A stretch of 64,000 bases of DNA, taken from the NCBI GenBank assembly GCA_002368175.1, contig AP018172.1, forward strand, positions 3,284,001 to 3,348,000, in the 5' to 3' direction. Position numbers and translations under genes: made by a program. Position 1 is the stretch's first letter; each line of letters starts with the position of its first letter. Positions 43,966 to 53,468 of this stretch are shown piece after piece. Source of the DNA: Calothrix sp. NIES-2098 (GTDB taxonomy: Bacteria > Cyanobacteriota > Cyanobacteriia > Cyanobacteriales > Nostocaceae). The notes under the pieces were generated by a model that worked only from the letters and a program-made list of their open reading frames with translations, was not told the origin of the DNA and did not search any database.

Positions 43966-44006
43966 CTTAAACTTTTATTAACTTGTTATTTATCAGGTGT
44001 TAAATT
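43966..44006 (+). promoter_or_regulatory. Candidate Pho box array upstream of pstS-2
   Basis: Four 8-mers with 3-bp spacers: CTTAAACT (43966-43973), ATTAACTT (43977-43984), ATTTATCA (43988-43995) and GTTAAATT (43999-44006). Three of the four resemble the cyanobacterial Pho half-site. The 11-bp period is that of SphR/PhoB binding sites. The array ends 78 bp before the pstS ATG. Confidence 0.6.
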
Positions 44007-44084
44007 ATCTTGAGCGATAAAGAAAGTGGTTAATTAAAGGCTGTGATTACAGCAGGAAACTATTCCTTAAATACGAGGTCATTA

Positions 44085-45125
44085 ATGAGTTTAACAACTA
44101 CTCTTTGGAATCGTGTAGTTACTACTTCAGTAGTAACAGCTGCTGTTGCAGTTAGTCCTATGTTGACAGCGATCGCTCAAGCTGAAACTCTTAACGGTGC
44201 AGGAGCAACTTTTCCAGCTCCTTTATATGAACGATATGCTCGTGAAGTAAAAAAAAGCCATCCAGATTTGAGTATTAACTATCAAGCAATTGGTAGCGGT
44301 GGCGGTATTAATCAAGTCATTGCTGGAACCGTTGATTTTGGTGGTAGTGATGCCGCAATGACAGATGGTGAAATTGCTAAAGTTAAGCAGGGTGTAATCT
44401 TAGTACCCACAGCCGGGGGAGCTGTTTCCGTTGTTTACAATATTCCCGGTGTTAACAATCTCAAATTATCACGCTCTACATTGCCAGCAATTTTTTCTGG
44501 TCAAATTACCAATTGGAATGATGCAAAAATTAAAGCTGACAACCCTGCTGTAAACTTACCAAATCTACCCATTAAATTTGTTGTTCGTGCCGATGGTAGC
44601 GGTACAACCTTTATTTTTACAAACCACTTAAGTGCAATCAGTGGTTATTTCAAAGGCAGAATTGGTGTTAGCAAGTCTCCCAACTGGACATTAAAAAATG
44701 TTCTCAAAGGTAAAGGTAATCCAGGTGTAGCAGCTTTAGTAGCTCGCACTTCTGGCGCTATTGGCTATGTAGAGTACGATTACGCTACAAAAAACAACCT
44801 CAAATCAGCACTTTTGCAAAATAAAAAAGGACAATTTGTTGCTCCTTCTTTACAAAGTTCAAACGCAGCTTTAGCAACTGTGAGTTTTCCAGATAACTAC
44901 CGCGTGTTTGTAGGAGATCCAGCAGACGGTTATCCGATCGTTGGTTTGACTTGGATGATGATTTACAAACAGTATGCTAACGCATCAAAAGCAAATGCTG
45001 TTAAAAAGTGGATTAATTGGGTTCTAAAAGATGGTCAACAATATAACGATGACCTTAACTACACAAAGATCCCATCTGATGTGGTAAATCGGGTATTACA
45101 AACAGTCAATAGCACTGTCAAGTAA
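44085..45125 (+). CDS. pstS: Phosphate-binding protein PstS (Pho-box operon)
   Basis: 346 residues from the ATG at 44085, preceded by CGAGG; a GTG at 44043 is the alternative. The signal peptide ends near AIAQA. The mature protein has the phosphate site: GAGATFPAPLY, a YQAIGSGGGINQV loop, VRADGSGTTFIFT and an SGAIGYVEYDY strand. It is not a lipoprotein, unlike the PstS in the arsR operon. It is expressed first in a pstSCAB operon, with a hairpin after it. Confidence 0.93.
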   Translation: MSLTTTLWNRVVTTSVVTAAVAVSPMLTAIAQAETLNGAGATFPAPLYERYAREVKKSHPDLSINYQAIGSGGGINQVIAGTVDFGGSDAAMTDGEIAKVKQGVILVPTAGGAVSVVYNIPGVNNLKLSRSTLPAIFSGQITNWNDAKIKADNPAVNLPNLPIKFVVRADGSGTTFIFTNHLSAISGYFKGRIGVSKSPNWTLKNVLKGKGNPGVAALVARTSGAIGYVEYDYATKNNLKSALLQNKKGQFVAPSLQSSNAALATVSFPDNYRVFVGDPADGYPIVGLTWMMIYKQYANASKANAVKKWINWVLKDGQQYNDDLNYTKIPSDVVNRVLQTVNSTVK

Positions 45126-45147
45126 TTTTAAATATTACTTGTTTTTC

Positions 45148-45180
45148 AAGTAGGGTAGGCAAATAGCCTGCTCTACTTGC
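45148..45180 (+). promoter_or_regulatory. Intercistronic hairpin after pstS-2
   Basis: CAAGTAGGGTAGGC and GCCTGCTCTACTTG pair around an AAATA loop, between pstS and pstC. Such stem-loops often stabilise pstS mRNA or lower downstream expression, so that the binding protein is in excess. Confidence 0.55.
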
Positions 45181-45248
45181 TTAAAAGTAGAGCATTGATT
45201 TTCATGCTTAGTTGTGCAATATAAAAATAATTTGGTTAATTATTAGTA

Positions 45249-46250
45249 ATGTCTAATTCATCTGAACCAGCCGATAAAAATTCATTAAATACACATCATT
45301 TGATTGATGAAAATATCAATTTAATAGCTGCTGGCGGTAGAATATTTTGGTTGAACCAAGGATTCACATGGTTAGTTTATATCTTTGCAGCAATTACGGT
45401 CATCGTACTTTTATGGATGAGTTGGGTAATTTTTCAAGAAGCCAAACCAGCTATTGAAAAGTTTGGAATAGGGTTTTTGTGGAGTCAAGATTGGGATACA
45501 GGCAATAATCTTTTTGGTGCTCTACCTTATATTTATGGCACTCTTGTAAGTAGTGCGATCGCGATTTTTCTTGCGGTACCAGTAGGCATAGCAATTGCTT
45601 TAGTTACTAGTGAAAATTTCTTACCACCATCAATACAATCGTCCCTAGCATTTATTGTGGAATTAATCGCCGCAATTCCCAGTGTAATTATTGGTTTATG
45701 GGGTATTTTCGTCTTTATTCCAGTTTTGGAACCCATACAAAAGTGGCTAGCCAGCAATTTTAAATGGATACCACTATTTAATACCGAAGATCCTACAGGC
45801 ACAAATATGTTAACTGCGGGCATTATTCTGTCCATTATGATTCTACCTACAATGGCAGCAATTACCCGTGATGTTTTACTAGCTACACCTAAAGAATTAC
45901 GTAGTGCTTCTATGGCTTTAGGTAGCACTCGCTGGGAAACTATTTTTCGCGTGTTACTACCCGCAGGATTTTCAGGAATTGTAAGTGCAGCTATGTTGGC
46001 TTTGGGAAGAGCTTTAGGAGAAACAATGGCTGTCACAATGGTAATTGGTAATTCTGCGCAAATAAGTACTTCCTTATTGGCTCCTGGTTATACCATCCCT
46101 TCAGTTTTAGCAAATGAATTTGCTGAAGCGACACCAGGATTACATATTGGAGCGTTAAGTTATTTGGGTTTAATATTATTTGGGCTGACTTTAGCAATTA
46201 ATATTGCTGCTCGGCTATTGGTGCAGTGGGTTGGTAGTAAAAATAAATAG
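45249..46250 (+). CDS. pstC: Phosphate ABC transporter permease PstC (Pho-box operon)
   Basis: A 333-residue permease with a longer polar N-terminus than the copy at 29296-30171, six membrane segments and the EAA loop (ELRSASMALGSTRWETIFRVLL near residue 218). Forms the phosphate channel with PstA. Preceded by the intercistronic hairpin; pstA follows 42 bp later. Confidence 0.92.
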   Translation: MSNSSEPADKNSLNTHHLIDENINLIAAGGRIFWLNQGFTWLVYIFAAITVIVLLWMSWVIFQEAKPAIEKFGIGFLWSQDWDTGNNLFGALPYIYGTLVSSAIAIFLAVPVGIAIALVTSENFLPPSIQSSLAFIVELIAAIPSVIIGLWGIFVFIPVLEPIQKWLASNFKWIPLFNTEDPTGTNMLTAGIILSIMILPTMAAITRDVLLATPKELRSASMALGSTRWETIFRVLLPAGFSGIVSAAMLALGRALGETMAVTMVIGNSAQISTSLLAPGYTIPSVLANEFAEATPGLHIGALSYLGLILFGLTLAINIAARLLVQWVGSKNK

Positions 46251-46292
46251 CTTACCCGATCGAAATAATTAAATATCAAAATTTTTCAACAA

Positions 46293-47174
46293 ATGACTAG
46301 TTACCCAAACTCAGAAATAGATGAATCTGTAGCGACAGAATTACTCAGTCCTCTGCCAATCAAACGTCTATTGTTTAGTTATGGAATGAATGCGATCGCC
46401 TTTGCATTTATGGGTTTAGCTTTAATTCCGTTATTATCAATTTTATGGGAAATTCTTAGACGTGGGTTATCTGGACTCAAATTAGAAATGTTTGTCAATG
46501 CAGTCATTGATAATGGCTTTGGTAACGCCATTTTAGGTACAGTGACCGTAGTAACAATTGGTTCGCTTTTGAGCCTTCCCACGGGAATATTGACAGGAAT
46601 ATTATTGGCAGAATTTGGACAAAGTAATCCAATTGCCAGCTTTGTACGTTTTATCAATACTATTCTCACAGGTGTGCCATCAATTATTGTTGGTGTTTTT
46701 GCTTATGGTGTGATAGTTTTGGTGACTAAATCCTTTAGTGCGATCGCAGGTGGCTTTGCCTTAGCTGTAATTATGCTACCGATTATCGTACTAACTACAG
46801 CAGAAGCTTTAAAACTTGTTCCTACTTCTCAACGTCTTGCTGCTGCTGCTTTAGGAAGCACTCGTTTGCAAACAACTTTTCGCGTAGTTATAACTGCGGC
46901 TATTCCGGGAATTACTACAGGTGTTTTATTAGCAATTGCTCGTGCTGCTGGTGAAACAGCACCCTTAATTTTTACAGCTTTATTTAGTCTCAATTGGTCA
47001 GAAGGATTAACCAGCCCTACAGCGTCCTTACCAGTATTAATTTTTAATCTTTATAACGACCCCGATCCCGAAAAAAATAAATTAGTCTGGACAACTTCTG
47101 TTGTTCTACTCGGTTTAGTTTTGTGTTTTAGTTTGATCTCTCGCTTATTTACGAGCAAGCGAAAAAATAGCTAA
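46293..47174 (+). CDS. pstA: Phosphate ABC transporter permease PstA (Pho-box operon)
   Basis: A 293-residue permease with six membrane segments and the EAA loop (SQRLAAAALGSTRLQTTFRVVI near residue 179). Together with PstC it forms the membrane part of the high-affinity phosphate transporter. A 35-bp gap separates it from the last gene of the operon. Confidence 0.92.
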   Translation: MTSYPNSEIDESVATELLSPLPIKRLLFSYGMNAIAFAFMGLALIPLLSILWEILRRGLSGLKLEMFVNAVIDNGFGNAILGTVTVVTIGSLLSLPTGILTGILLAEFGQSNPIASFVRFINTILTGVPSIIVGVFAYGVIVLVTKSFSAIAGGFALAVIMLPIIVLTTAEALKLVPTSQRLAAAALGSTRLQTTFRVVITAAIPGITTGVLLAIARAAGETAPLIFTALFSLNWSEGLTSPTASLPVLIFNLYNDPDPEKNKLVWTTSVVLLGLVLCFSLISRLFTSKRKNS

Positions 47175-47218
47175 AAGTACTAAAAGGTTGTAATTGTTGT
47201 TTCACGGCTTTGGCAGAT

Positions 47219-47998
47219 ATGAGTAAATTAATTCCAGCTATCCAAGTTAAAAACCTTAACTTTTACTATGGCACATCAAAAGCACTTGCAGGCGTTTCTA
47301 TGGATATTTGCCAAAATCAAGTAACTGCAATTATTGGCCCTAGTGGTTGTGGTAAATCTACTTTTATCAAATCTCTGAATCGGATTAGTGAATTAGAAGG
47401 TCGGGTTAAAGTTGAAGGGCGCGTAGATTTCTTTGGTCAGAATATTTATGACTCGCGTGTGAATATAAATCGCCTACGTCGCCAAATAGGGATGGTATTT
47501 CAAAAACCGAATCCTTTCCCCATGAGTATTTATGAAAATGTTGCCTACGGTGTGAGAATAGTCGGCAATTATACAAAAGTAAAACTAGATGAAATTGTTG
47601 AATCTGCCTTGAAAGGTGCTGCCCTTTGGGATGAGGTAAAAAATAAACTCAATAAATCAGCATTAGGGCTTTCTGGTGGTCAACAACAACGACTCTGTAT
47701 TGCTCGTGCTTTAGCAGTCAAGCCGAAAGTGCTGCTGATGGATGAGCCTTGTTCAGCCCTCGATCCAATTGCAAGCATGAAAGTTGAAGAACTGATCCAT
47801 AGTTTGCGCTCTGAATTGACAATTGTGATTGTGACTCACAATATGCAGCAAGCTACTCGTGTCTCCGATTTCACAGCTTTTTTTAGTACTGATGAAAGTC
47901 GGATCGGTGAAATGGTGGAATTTGGTGATACAACGCGAATTTTTAGCGATCCTCTTGATTCTCGTACACGTGACTACGTTTCTGGGCGTTTCGGTTAA
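47219..47998 (+). CDS. pstB: Phosphate ABC transporter ATPase PstB (Pho-box operon)
   Basis: 259 residues from the ATG at 47219 (MSKLIPAI); a TTG at 47210 is the alternative. Walker A GPSGCGKST, Q-loop MVFQKPNPFP, signature LSGGQQQRLC, Walker B LLMDEPCSALDP and H-loop VTHNMQQ are all canonical, unlike the paralogue at 42327. It closes the pstS-pstC-pstA-pstB operon; no phoU follows. Confidence 0.93.
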   Translation: MSKLIPAIQVKNLNFYYGTSKALAGVSMDICQNQVTAIIGPSGCGKSTFIKSLNRISELEGRVKVEGRVDFFGQNIYDSRVNINRLRRQIGMVFQKPNPFPMSIYENVAYGVRIVGNYTKVKLDEIVESALKGAALWDEVKNKLNKSALGLSGGQQQRLCIARALAVKPKVLLMDEPCSALDPIASMKVEELIHSLRSELTIVIVTHNMQQATRVSDFTAFFSTDESRIGEMVEFGDTTRIFSDPLDSRTRDYVSGRFG

Positions 47999-48063
47999 TT
48001 TGTTGATACTGGATTAGTAGAAGGCAAAACCGAATATTCAATTGATGGCATCTGTTTGATGAT

Positions 48064-50412
48064 TTACTTGCGCCCAATCAATAGATAAGTTGTCATTTTT
48101 CCTCTTCCAGGAATTTCTATTTCACCTCGCCTTTCTAACAAAAATTCATGACATAAATGCTCATAAGTATTTTGTGAAACTTGAATTTGTCCAGGAATTC
48201 CCTGAGATTCCATACAGCTAGCAAGATTTACCGTTTCACCCCAGCGGTCATAATTAAACTTTTCTACTTCCATAATTCCTACGACAATGGGGCCGCTATG
48301 GATACCGATACGGAGGTGAAAGTCTTGGTGATGTTCGCTATTGAATAAGGCGATCGCAGTTTGCATATCTAAGGCCATGTGAGCGATCGCCTGAGCACGA
48401 TCCGATCGTTGCACGGGTAAGCCGCCAATTACCATGTAAACTTCGTTAATACTCTGAATTTTTTGGAGACTATATCGTTCGCTTAGGCGATCGAAAGCTG
48501 AAAAAATCGGATTGAGTAAGCTTACCAATTGCATTGCACTAATCGAAGCGGCGATTTTGTTCAAACCGACAATATCTGCAAATAAAACTGTCACTTCAGC
48601 AAAGTCTTTTGCTACGCTACCTAATTGTTGTGGAGGTTGGGAGATAGCTGATGACGAGATATTTTGCAAAAGACGTTTAGTTTGTTCTTGTTGATGGCGC
48701 AGCGCTTCTTCTGCTATTAGTCGCTGGGTAACATTACGAAAAATTCCCCGAATGGCAACTGGCTTACCTTCGACAAACTTACAATTAATATTTCCCTCTA
48801 GAAAAATTGTTTGACCATTTTTAGTAATAAATGCCGTTTGGATTTGTTCCAGCTTTTCGCCTGACATCACGTTATAAAACCTTTGTCGGCTGCGTTGTTG
48901 AAAATCTGGATGAATGATGTCAAAAAGATTCATCTTGGTAATTTCATCGGCACTATAGCCTAAGGTATTTTGCCATGCTTTATTGACATATATAAAACGC
49001 CCATAAACATTAACAGACTGAATTAAGTCATTAGCATTTTCTAATAAATCTCGATATCGTTCTTCACTCTCTATCAAAGCTGCTTCTGTATGTTTGCATT
49101 TAATAAAATGAGCAATTTGGCTACCAATAGAAACCATCATTTGTAGTAGATCTATATCTTTTTGCTGTACCTCTTTGCTCAAAAAGACCATTACCCCTAG
49201 AATTTCCGTATCATCTAAAATCGGGAAGCCAAATGCAGCGTGCAGTTCTGCTGCGGCTGCTGGTTGCGATCGCTGGACGTCATCGTCATCTACAATATCT
49301 TTAATCCAAAGTGGCGATCGTCTAGACCAAATTCGCCCAGGTAAACCTACACCAGAGTTATAGGTTGTCTGCCAAGTAATTGCTTTAAACTCTCTTACCG
49401 AAACTAGTCTACTTGACCAAATTTCTACACATCTCAGCACAACATTCTTACTATCTCGCTGCACGAATGTAGTTATATATTGATTTGGTGTCCATAGTTC
49501 TCCTACATCCCATCCAAGAGTTTGACAAATGGCTTGCAAAATTTTTGGCATAGCCTGTTTTACGCTTTGGGATTCTGATAAAATGCGGGTAATCGCATAC
49601 TGAGCGCAAATACGTTGCTCCCGGCGCTGGCGAGCAGTAATATCTCTACCAAGATAAACAATATCTTCTAAATTCTCGACATGGTTGTGAATTGCTGAAT
49701 AAGAAAAAGCAATCAACAACTGTTCTCTTTTTTTAGTACGACAAACTACTTCTATATCAGCATAATTTTGCTGAGACTCTAAATTTTTTTGCCGCGCATT
49801 TCGCCATAATACATAATCATCAATTATTAAAAGAATTGATCGTCCAATTAATTCTGCTTCGCTGTAACCAAATAATCTTTCTGTAGCAAAATTAATTTTT
49901 TTTATAATTCCCGAACTACTTGTTATCAATAAGGCATCTGCCATTGAATTGATAACTTGTTCCATGTAGTTTTTGTATACTATTAAAGTACTTGATAATA
50001 AACTAGCCTCATGATATTTCTGTGTTAATTGCTGTTCTAAAGCTAGCCTTTCAGTTACTTCTTCAATGAGAATAATTAATTTATTGTTACAAGATGAATT
50101 AACTTGTTCGCCAATAATATATATATTTATGTATATCTCAGCTTGTACTTCTGAGTTGCGTCGAATTCCTGCTATTTCAAATAGTTCTTGTTCTCCTTTT
50201 AAGATAGATACCAGAACATCTTCAATCCCTACAAATTCAGGAAAACTAAGGCGCACATCTTTTCCGATCGCTACCTCTTCAGGTTGAGCAGCAAACCTTT
50301 GTACTTGCTCAGAAGTATCTAATATCTGTAAATTCTCATCCAGTTCCAACCGTTCAAATTGACGAGGGAATGAAGGTTTATTAAAAATCCACTCTAATAC
50401 CTGGTATTTCAT
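48064..50412 (-). CDS. PAS/GAF protein with a decayed class III nucleotide cyclase domain
   Basis: 782 residues from the ATG at 50412; a TTG at 50436 is the alternative. Order: an N-terminal sensor segment, PAS (about 150-265), GAF (about 270-430), PAS (about 445-570), then a class III cyclase domain (607-782). D613 (LFADIVG) and D722 (YDRWG) are kept. However, the second metal Asp is Glu (E657 in SINE, normally TIGD), the adenine-recognising Lys is Gln (Q653), and the transition-state Arg is Cys (C733, TGT, in LASCMES where ASRMES is normal). It probably has little or no cyclase activity and may be a sensor or pseudo-enzyme. It converges with pstB. Confidence 0.82.
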   Translation of the reverse strand: MKYQVLEWIFNKPSFPRQFERLELDENLQILDTSEQVQRFAAQPEEVAIGKDVRLSFPEFVGIEDVLVSILKGEQELFEIAGIRRNSEVQAEIYINIYIIGEQVNSSCNNKLIILIEEVTERLALEQQLTQKYHEASLLSSTLIVYKNYMEQVINSMADALLITSSSGIIKKINFATERLFGYSEAELIGRSILLIIDDYVLWRNARQKNLESQQNYADIEVVCRTKKREQLLIAFSYSAIHNHVENLEDIVYLGRDITARQRREQRICAQYAITRILSESQSVKQAMPKILQAICQTLGWDVGELWTPNQYITTFVQRDSKNVVLRCVEIWSSRLVSVREFKAITWQTTYNSGVGLPGRIWSRRSPLWIKDIVDDDDVQRSQPAAAAELHAAFGFPILDDTEILGVMVFLSKEVQQKDIDLLQMMVSIGSQIAHFIKCKHTEAALIESEERYRDLLENANDLIQSVNVYGRFIYVNKAWQNTLGYSADEITKMNLFDIIHPDFQQRSRQRFYNVMSGEKLEQIQTAFITKNGQTIFLEGNINCKFVEGKPVAIRGIFRNVTQRLIAEEALRHQQEQTKRLLQNISSSAISQPPQQLGSVAKDFAEVTVLFADIVGLNKIAASISAMQLVSLLNPIFSAFDRLSERYSLQKIQSINEVYMVIGGLPVQRSDRAQAIAHMALDMQTAIALFNSEHHQDFHLRIGIHSGPIVVGIMEVEKFNYDRWGETVNLASCMESQGIPGQIQVSQNTYEHLCHEFLLERRGEIEIPGRGKMTTYLLIGRK

Positions 50413-50436
50413 AGTGGTGTGGGAATAAGCATTCAA

Positions 50437-51445
50437 GTTGTTACTGCATGAGAACTCAGCAGAAATTAGGGCAATGTAGAGAAGAGTAGGATATCATCAT
50501 AATTACTATATAACCCCATTAATCTACTGAGAACTCAGGACTCAAAACTTAGGATTTAGTTCTCACTATTTACAGAGCAGCACCACTGATAATTCTGTAA
50601 GCTATTGTTTCCAAATATTTGGTAAATACATAAGACTTAATGAAATTGTAATGCCGATTATTTAGCTATTCTGCAACTAAATTTGTATATTAATTGACTA
50701 GTTATATATTTGGTAAATATATCTTGTTAACTCTATTTTTAGAGTTAGTAGAATTTTTCAAAGTAAACTTATGATTTTAGCTATGATGCTAGAGGCTTAA
50801 CTCTCTAAAATATATTAAATATTTTTTGATGTTTTACAGTTAAAAATTTCTGCTTCACCTCTCATAGACTCAATATCTCAAACCTGGCAAATTAACATAA
50901 GTTAGCCTCATCCAAAAGTCGGAATAATTTGGGCACAAGTATCCAGCATAAAGCATAACCAACTCTCAGAAAACAAATCCTCTACATTGCGATTGTTAAG
51001 AAATATATACCACACAGTGGGTAACTTTTATAAGTATAAAATTAGTATTATAAATAACATATATATTAAGTAATATTTAATGTCCTATACCCTTAGTCGC
51101 CTCTAAAAATAAAAAGCGATTAAGTTTCCTGCTAACTGTCTTATGACACTAGTAACAAATTTATCATCTTCATTTGTAGAGAGACTTGGATCTAACAAGT
51201 GTAGGTTAACGCTAGAAACGAGACAAGGAAGAAAAAGCCTAATTCCTACATTCATACGAGAGCCTAATTCACCTTTGGATGGATAACCTACACCTGTTAG
51301 TACTTATCAGGGAGCCACTCAATAATTAAAGCTGCGTGTCCTATTTTGCCTGCTAAAGCTATTCGACATCAAATGTCTCAAAACTTTGACTATTTGCTCT
51401 TGACTCCCATGCCAGTATATATATGTGCCAGTTGCATACGCCCCG
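50437..51445. other. One-kilobase non-coding region
   Basis: AT-rich, without a convincing frame on either strand. A 12-bp palindrome CCAAATATTTGG lies at 50611-50622. Nothing else is recognised, although a stretch this long could hold a small RNA. Confidence 0.45.
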
Positions 51446-52408
51446 TTAATTTTTTCCCGTTAACTCATCTAAAAAGGAGATTTTAACCGCTAGGTTGATG
51501 ATATCTTGATGGGTTCTAGTATTTTTAATTTCAGCATTGTTAAGAGCAACAATATATGGTTGCCCATCAATCAAGCCAATAATCGGCCCGCCAGAAGAAC
51601 CACCGGCGGTATCACAATCATGGAATAGGATGTTGTCCTCTTCTCGAACAATACTACATCCAGCCTGAAATCCCGCAGTCCACCCTTGTCCAGCACTGAG
51701 ATACTCATAGCCTTTTTTATTTGGATCGGGAAAGTCTCCAGAGTAACCGACAAAAAATAATTTTTGCTTATTCTTAATTAGTGCAGCAGCAGGAAGAGAT
51801 TTCCATCCTAAATAACCATACTTTCGACCCAGAGGTTTATCAATTTTGAGAATTGCCCAGTCTTTAGTTTGATTAGCGATGCGGTCTTGAGTGAAGTCTG
51901 TACCATAAATGACTTGCTCTACTGTGGCTATATCTCTTTCATTGCTGACAACACCATTGATAACATTCGGTAGAAACTGAATTTTTTTGCTGAGTTGATG
52001 AGTTTCAGGATCGATAACACAGTGGGAATTAGTTAAAACTATATCGTCAGCAATTAAAGTGCCAGTACAGTGGTAGCTTTTTGCATCAGTTGTTGTTCCT
52101 TGTACTCGGCCAATAGTTGACCAAGGGTAGTCTCGACTCAGCATAGGAGTGCGATCGTCTATACCATCAGGAATTCCCCGCTTACCTCCAGTCGGTTTTT
52201 CAGACTGTCTGAGTTCAGAAGGTTTGAATGGTGTCCCATTTCCTTGTAATTTTAATTGACCTGCTTGGAATTTACTAAATTTAGGTGGTGAAGTGGGCTG
52301 CGATTCTGTTTGTGCTTGCACAGATACCGAACCACCCAAGGTTACAGCACTGAGAATTCCTGCAAAGAAAAGAGCGAAAGGTTGCTTGTAAATAGATTTT
52401 GTATTCAT
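51446..52408 (-). CDS. Secreted trypsin-like serine protease
   Basis: A 320-residue protein with a signal peptide (FALFFAGILSAVTLGGSVSVQA) and a proline-rich start to the mature part. The catalytic triad is H129 (LTNSHC), D183 (KDWAIL) and S272 (AGGSSGGP, GxSGG). It should be exported to the periplasm or outside and cut proteins; the target is unknown. Several Cys (C114, C130, C251, C265) may form disulfides. Confidence 0.88.
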   Translation of the reverse strand: MNTKSIYKQPFALFFAGILSAVTLGGSVSVQAQTESQPTSPPKFSKFQAGQLKLQGNGTPFKPSELRQSEKPTGGKRGIPDGIDDRTPMLSRDYPWSTIGRVQGTTTDAKSYHCTGTLIADDIVLTNSHCVIDPETHQLSKKIQFLPNVINGVVSNERDIATVEQVIYGTDFTQDRIANQTKDWAILKIDKPLGRKYGYLGWKSLPAAALIKNKQKLFFVGYSGDFPDPNKKGYEYLSAGQGWTAGFQAGCSIVREEDNILFHDCDTAGGSSGGPIIGLIDGQPYIVALNNAEIKNTRTHQDIINLAVKISFLDELTGKN

Positions 52409-52847
52409 GGGATTATTTCTCCAAAAAAATTAAATTTTTTTGCCCATAAGATGTCTCACGTACCAGACGAAGCTAATAGGCTTCAGCTGAAAGCTAGGGC
52501 GGTTGGTAGATACATTAATTCCGTGTATAAATAACACCGAATTTCCCTAATTTTTATGCATGAATTACTATATCTCTAGCGATTCTGAGCTTATGCAGGT
52601 TTTTGAAAGTTTCCAGAATCTTCTTAAAATTGCATTTTTTATGAAGATATACAGCTTGCGCGATCGCAAGACCGAAACATGCTGTATACAAAGCATAATT
52701 GCGAGCGTCGCCATCATACTCTCAGCGCTCTACAATGAGAATCAGGAATAAATCTGTTAAATTTGAGAGTAAATTTATATACCAGAAATTCAGTTCTGTA
52801 ATTCTGAATTACTCTTGAAGTAAGTTGCTCATATTCATAGAACTAAT
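52409..52847. other. Intergenic region with nested hairpin
   Basis: A 63-codon plus-strand frame (52560-52751) lacks protein character. It covers a nested hairpin: TATACAGC (52648-52655) with GCTGTATA (52681-52688), enclosing CTTGCG-CGAT-CGCAAG. This may be an RNA structure, a dispersed repeat or an operator. Confidence 0.4.
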
Positions 52848-53444
52848 ATGGCATACAGCGATTTTAATTTAGAGAAAGTTAAACAGACTTTTCAACTAAA
52901 TACTATTGAAGCAACTGATATTTTTGCTAATGTATCCGATCTAGAGTCCAGCGAGTTATTAAAAGAAACTCTTCAATACAATGTACCCATAGCAATTGCT
53001 AGCAATAGTGAAAAAGCTCGCTCGGAAATGATTATTGCACCGATTTTAATAGACTTGAGGAGACAATTAAATGACCAAATAAATTTGTTTTCGGGAGTCG
53101 AATTTAATGTTGATGCTACACAGGGATTGAATGGAATTTGTGATTTTCTTGTTACCCGTTCTCCAGAAAGACTAATTGTTACAGCACCAGTAGTTGTCAT
53201 TGTGGAAGCGAAAAAAGAAAATATTCCTGCGGGTTTAGGGCAATGTGCAGCAGAGATGCTGGCAGCGAGAATATTTAACGAACGCTCTGGTAATGAAAAC
53301 TTGGCAATTTATGGAACTGTTACAACCGGCAGTATTTGGCAATTTTTGAAATTAGAAGGTCAAGTTATTCAGATTGACTTAAGTGAATATTACCTAAAAG
53401 ATGTTAATAAAATTTTGGGAATTTTAGCCAGTGGTGTACGTTAA
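52848..53444 (+). CDS. PD-(D/E)XK-like protein of unknown function
   Basis: A 198-residue protein whose centre has G-ICDFLVT, then VVVIVEAKKENIPAGLGQCAAEM. The spacing D-x(n)-E-x-K and the Gln after it fit a PD-(D/E)XK nuclease fold. Such folds occur in restriction endonucleases and repair nucleases; no methylase is beside it. It is followed by a KorB/ParB-like gene. The fold assignment is an inference from motifs only. Confidence 0.6.
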   Translation: MAYSDFNLEKVKQTFQLNTIEATDIFANVSDLESSELLKETLQYNVPIAIASNSEKARSEMIIAPILIDLRRQLNDQINLFSGVEFNVDATQGLNGICDFLVTRSPERLIVTAPVVVIVEAKKENIPAGLGQCAAEMLAARIFNERSGNENLAIYGTVTTGSIWQFLKLEGQVIQIDLSEYYLKDVNKILGILASGVR

Positions 53445-53468
53445 ACAATTCTTGATTGCCAGCAGTAA

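Noticed and set aside
52560..52751. 63-codon plus-strand frame
   Set aside because: Overlaps a nested hairpin and has no convincing protein features.
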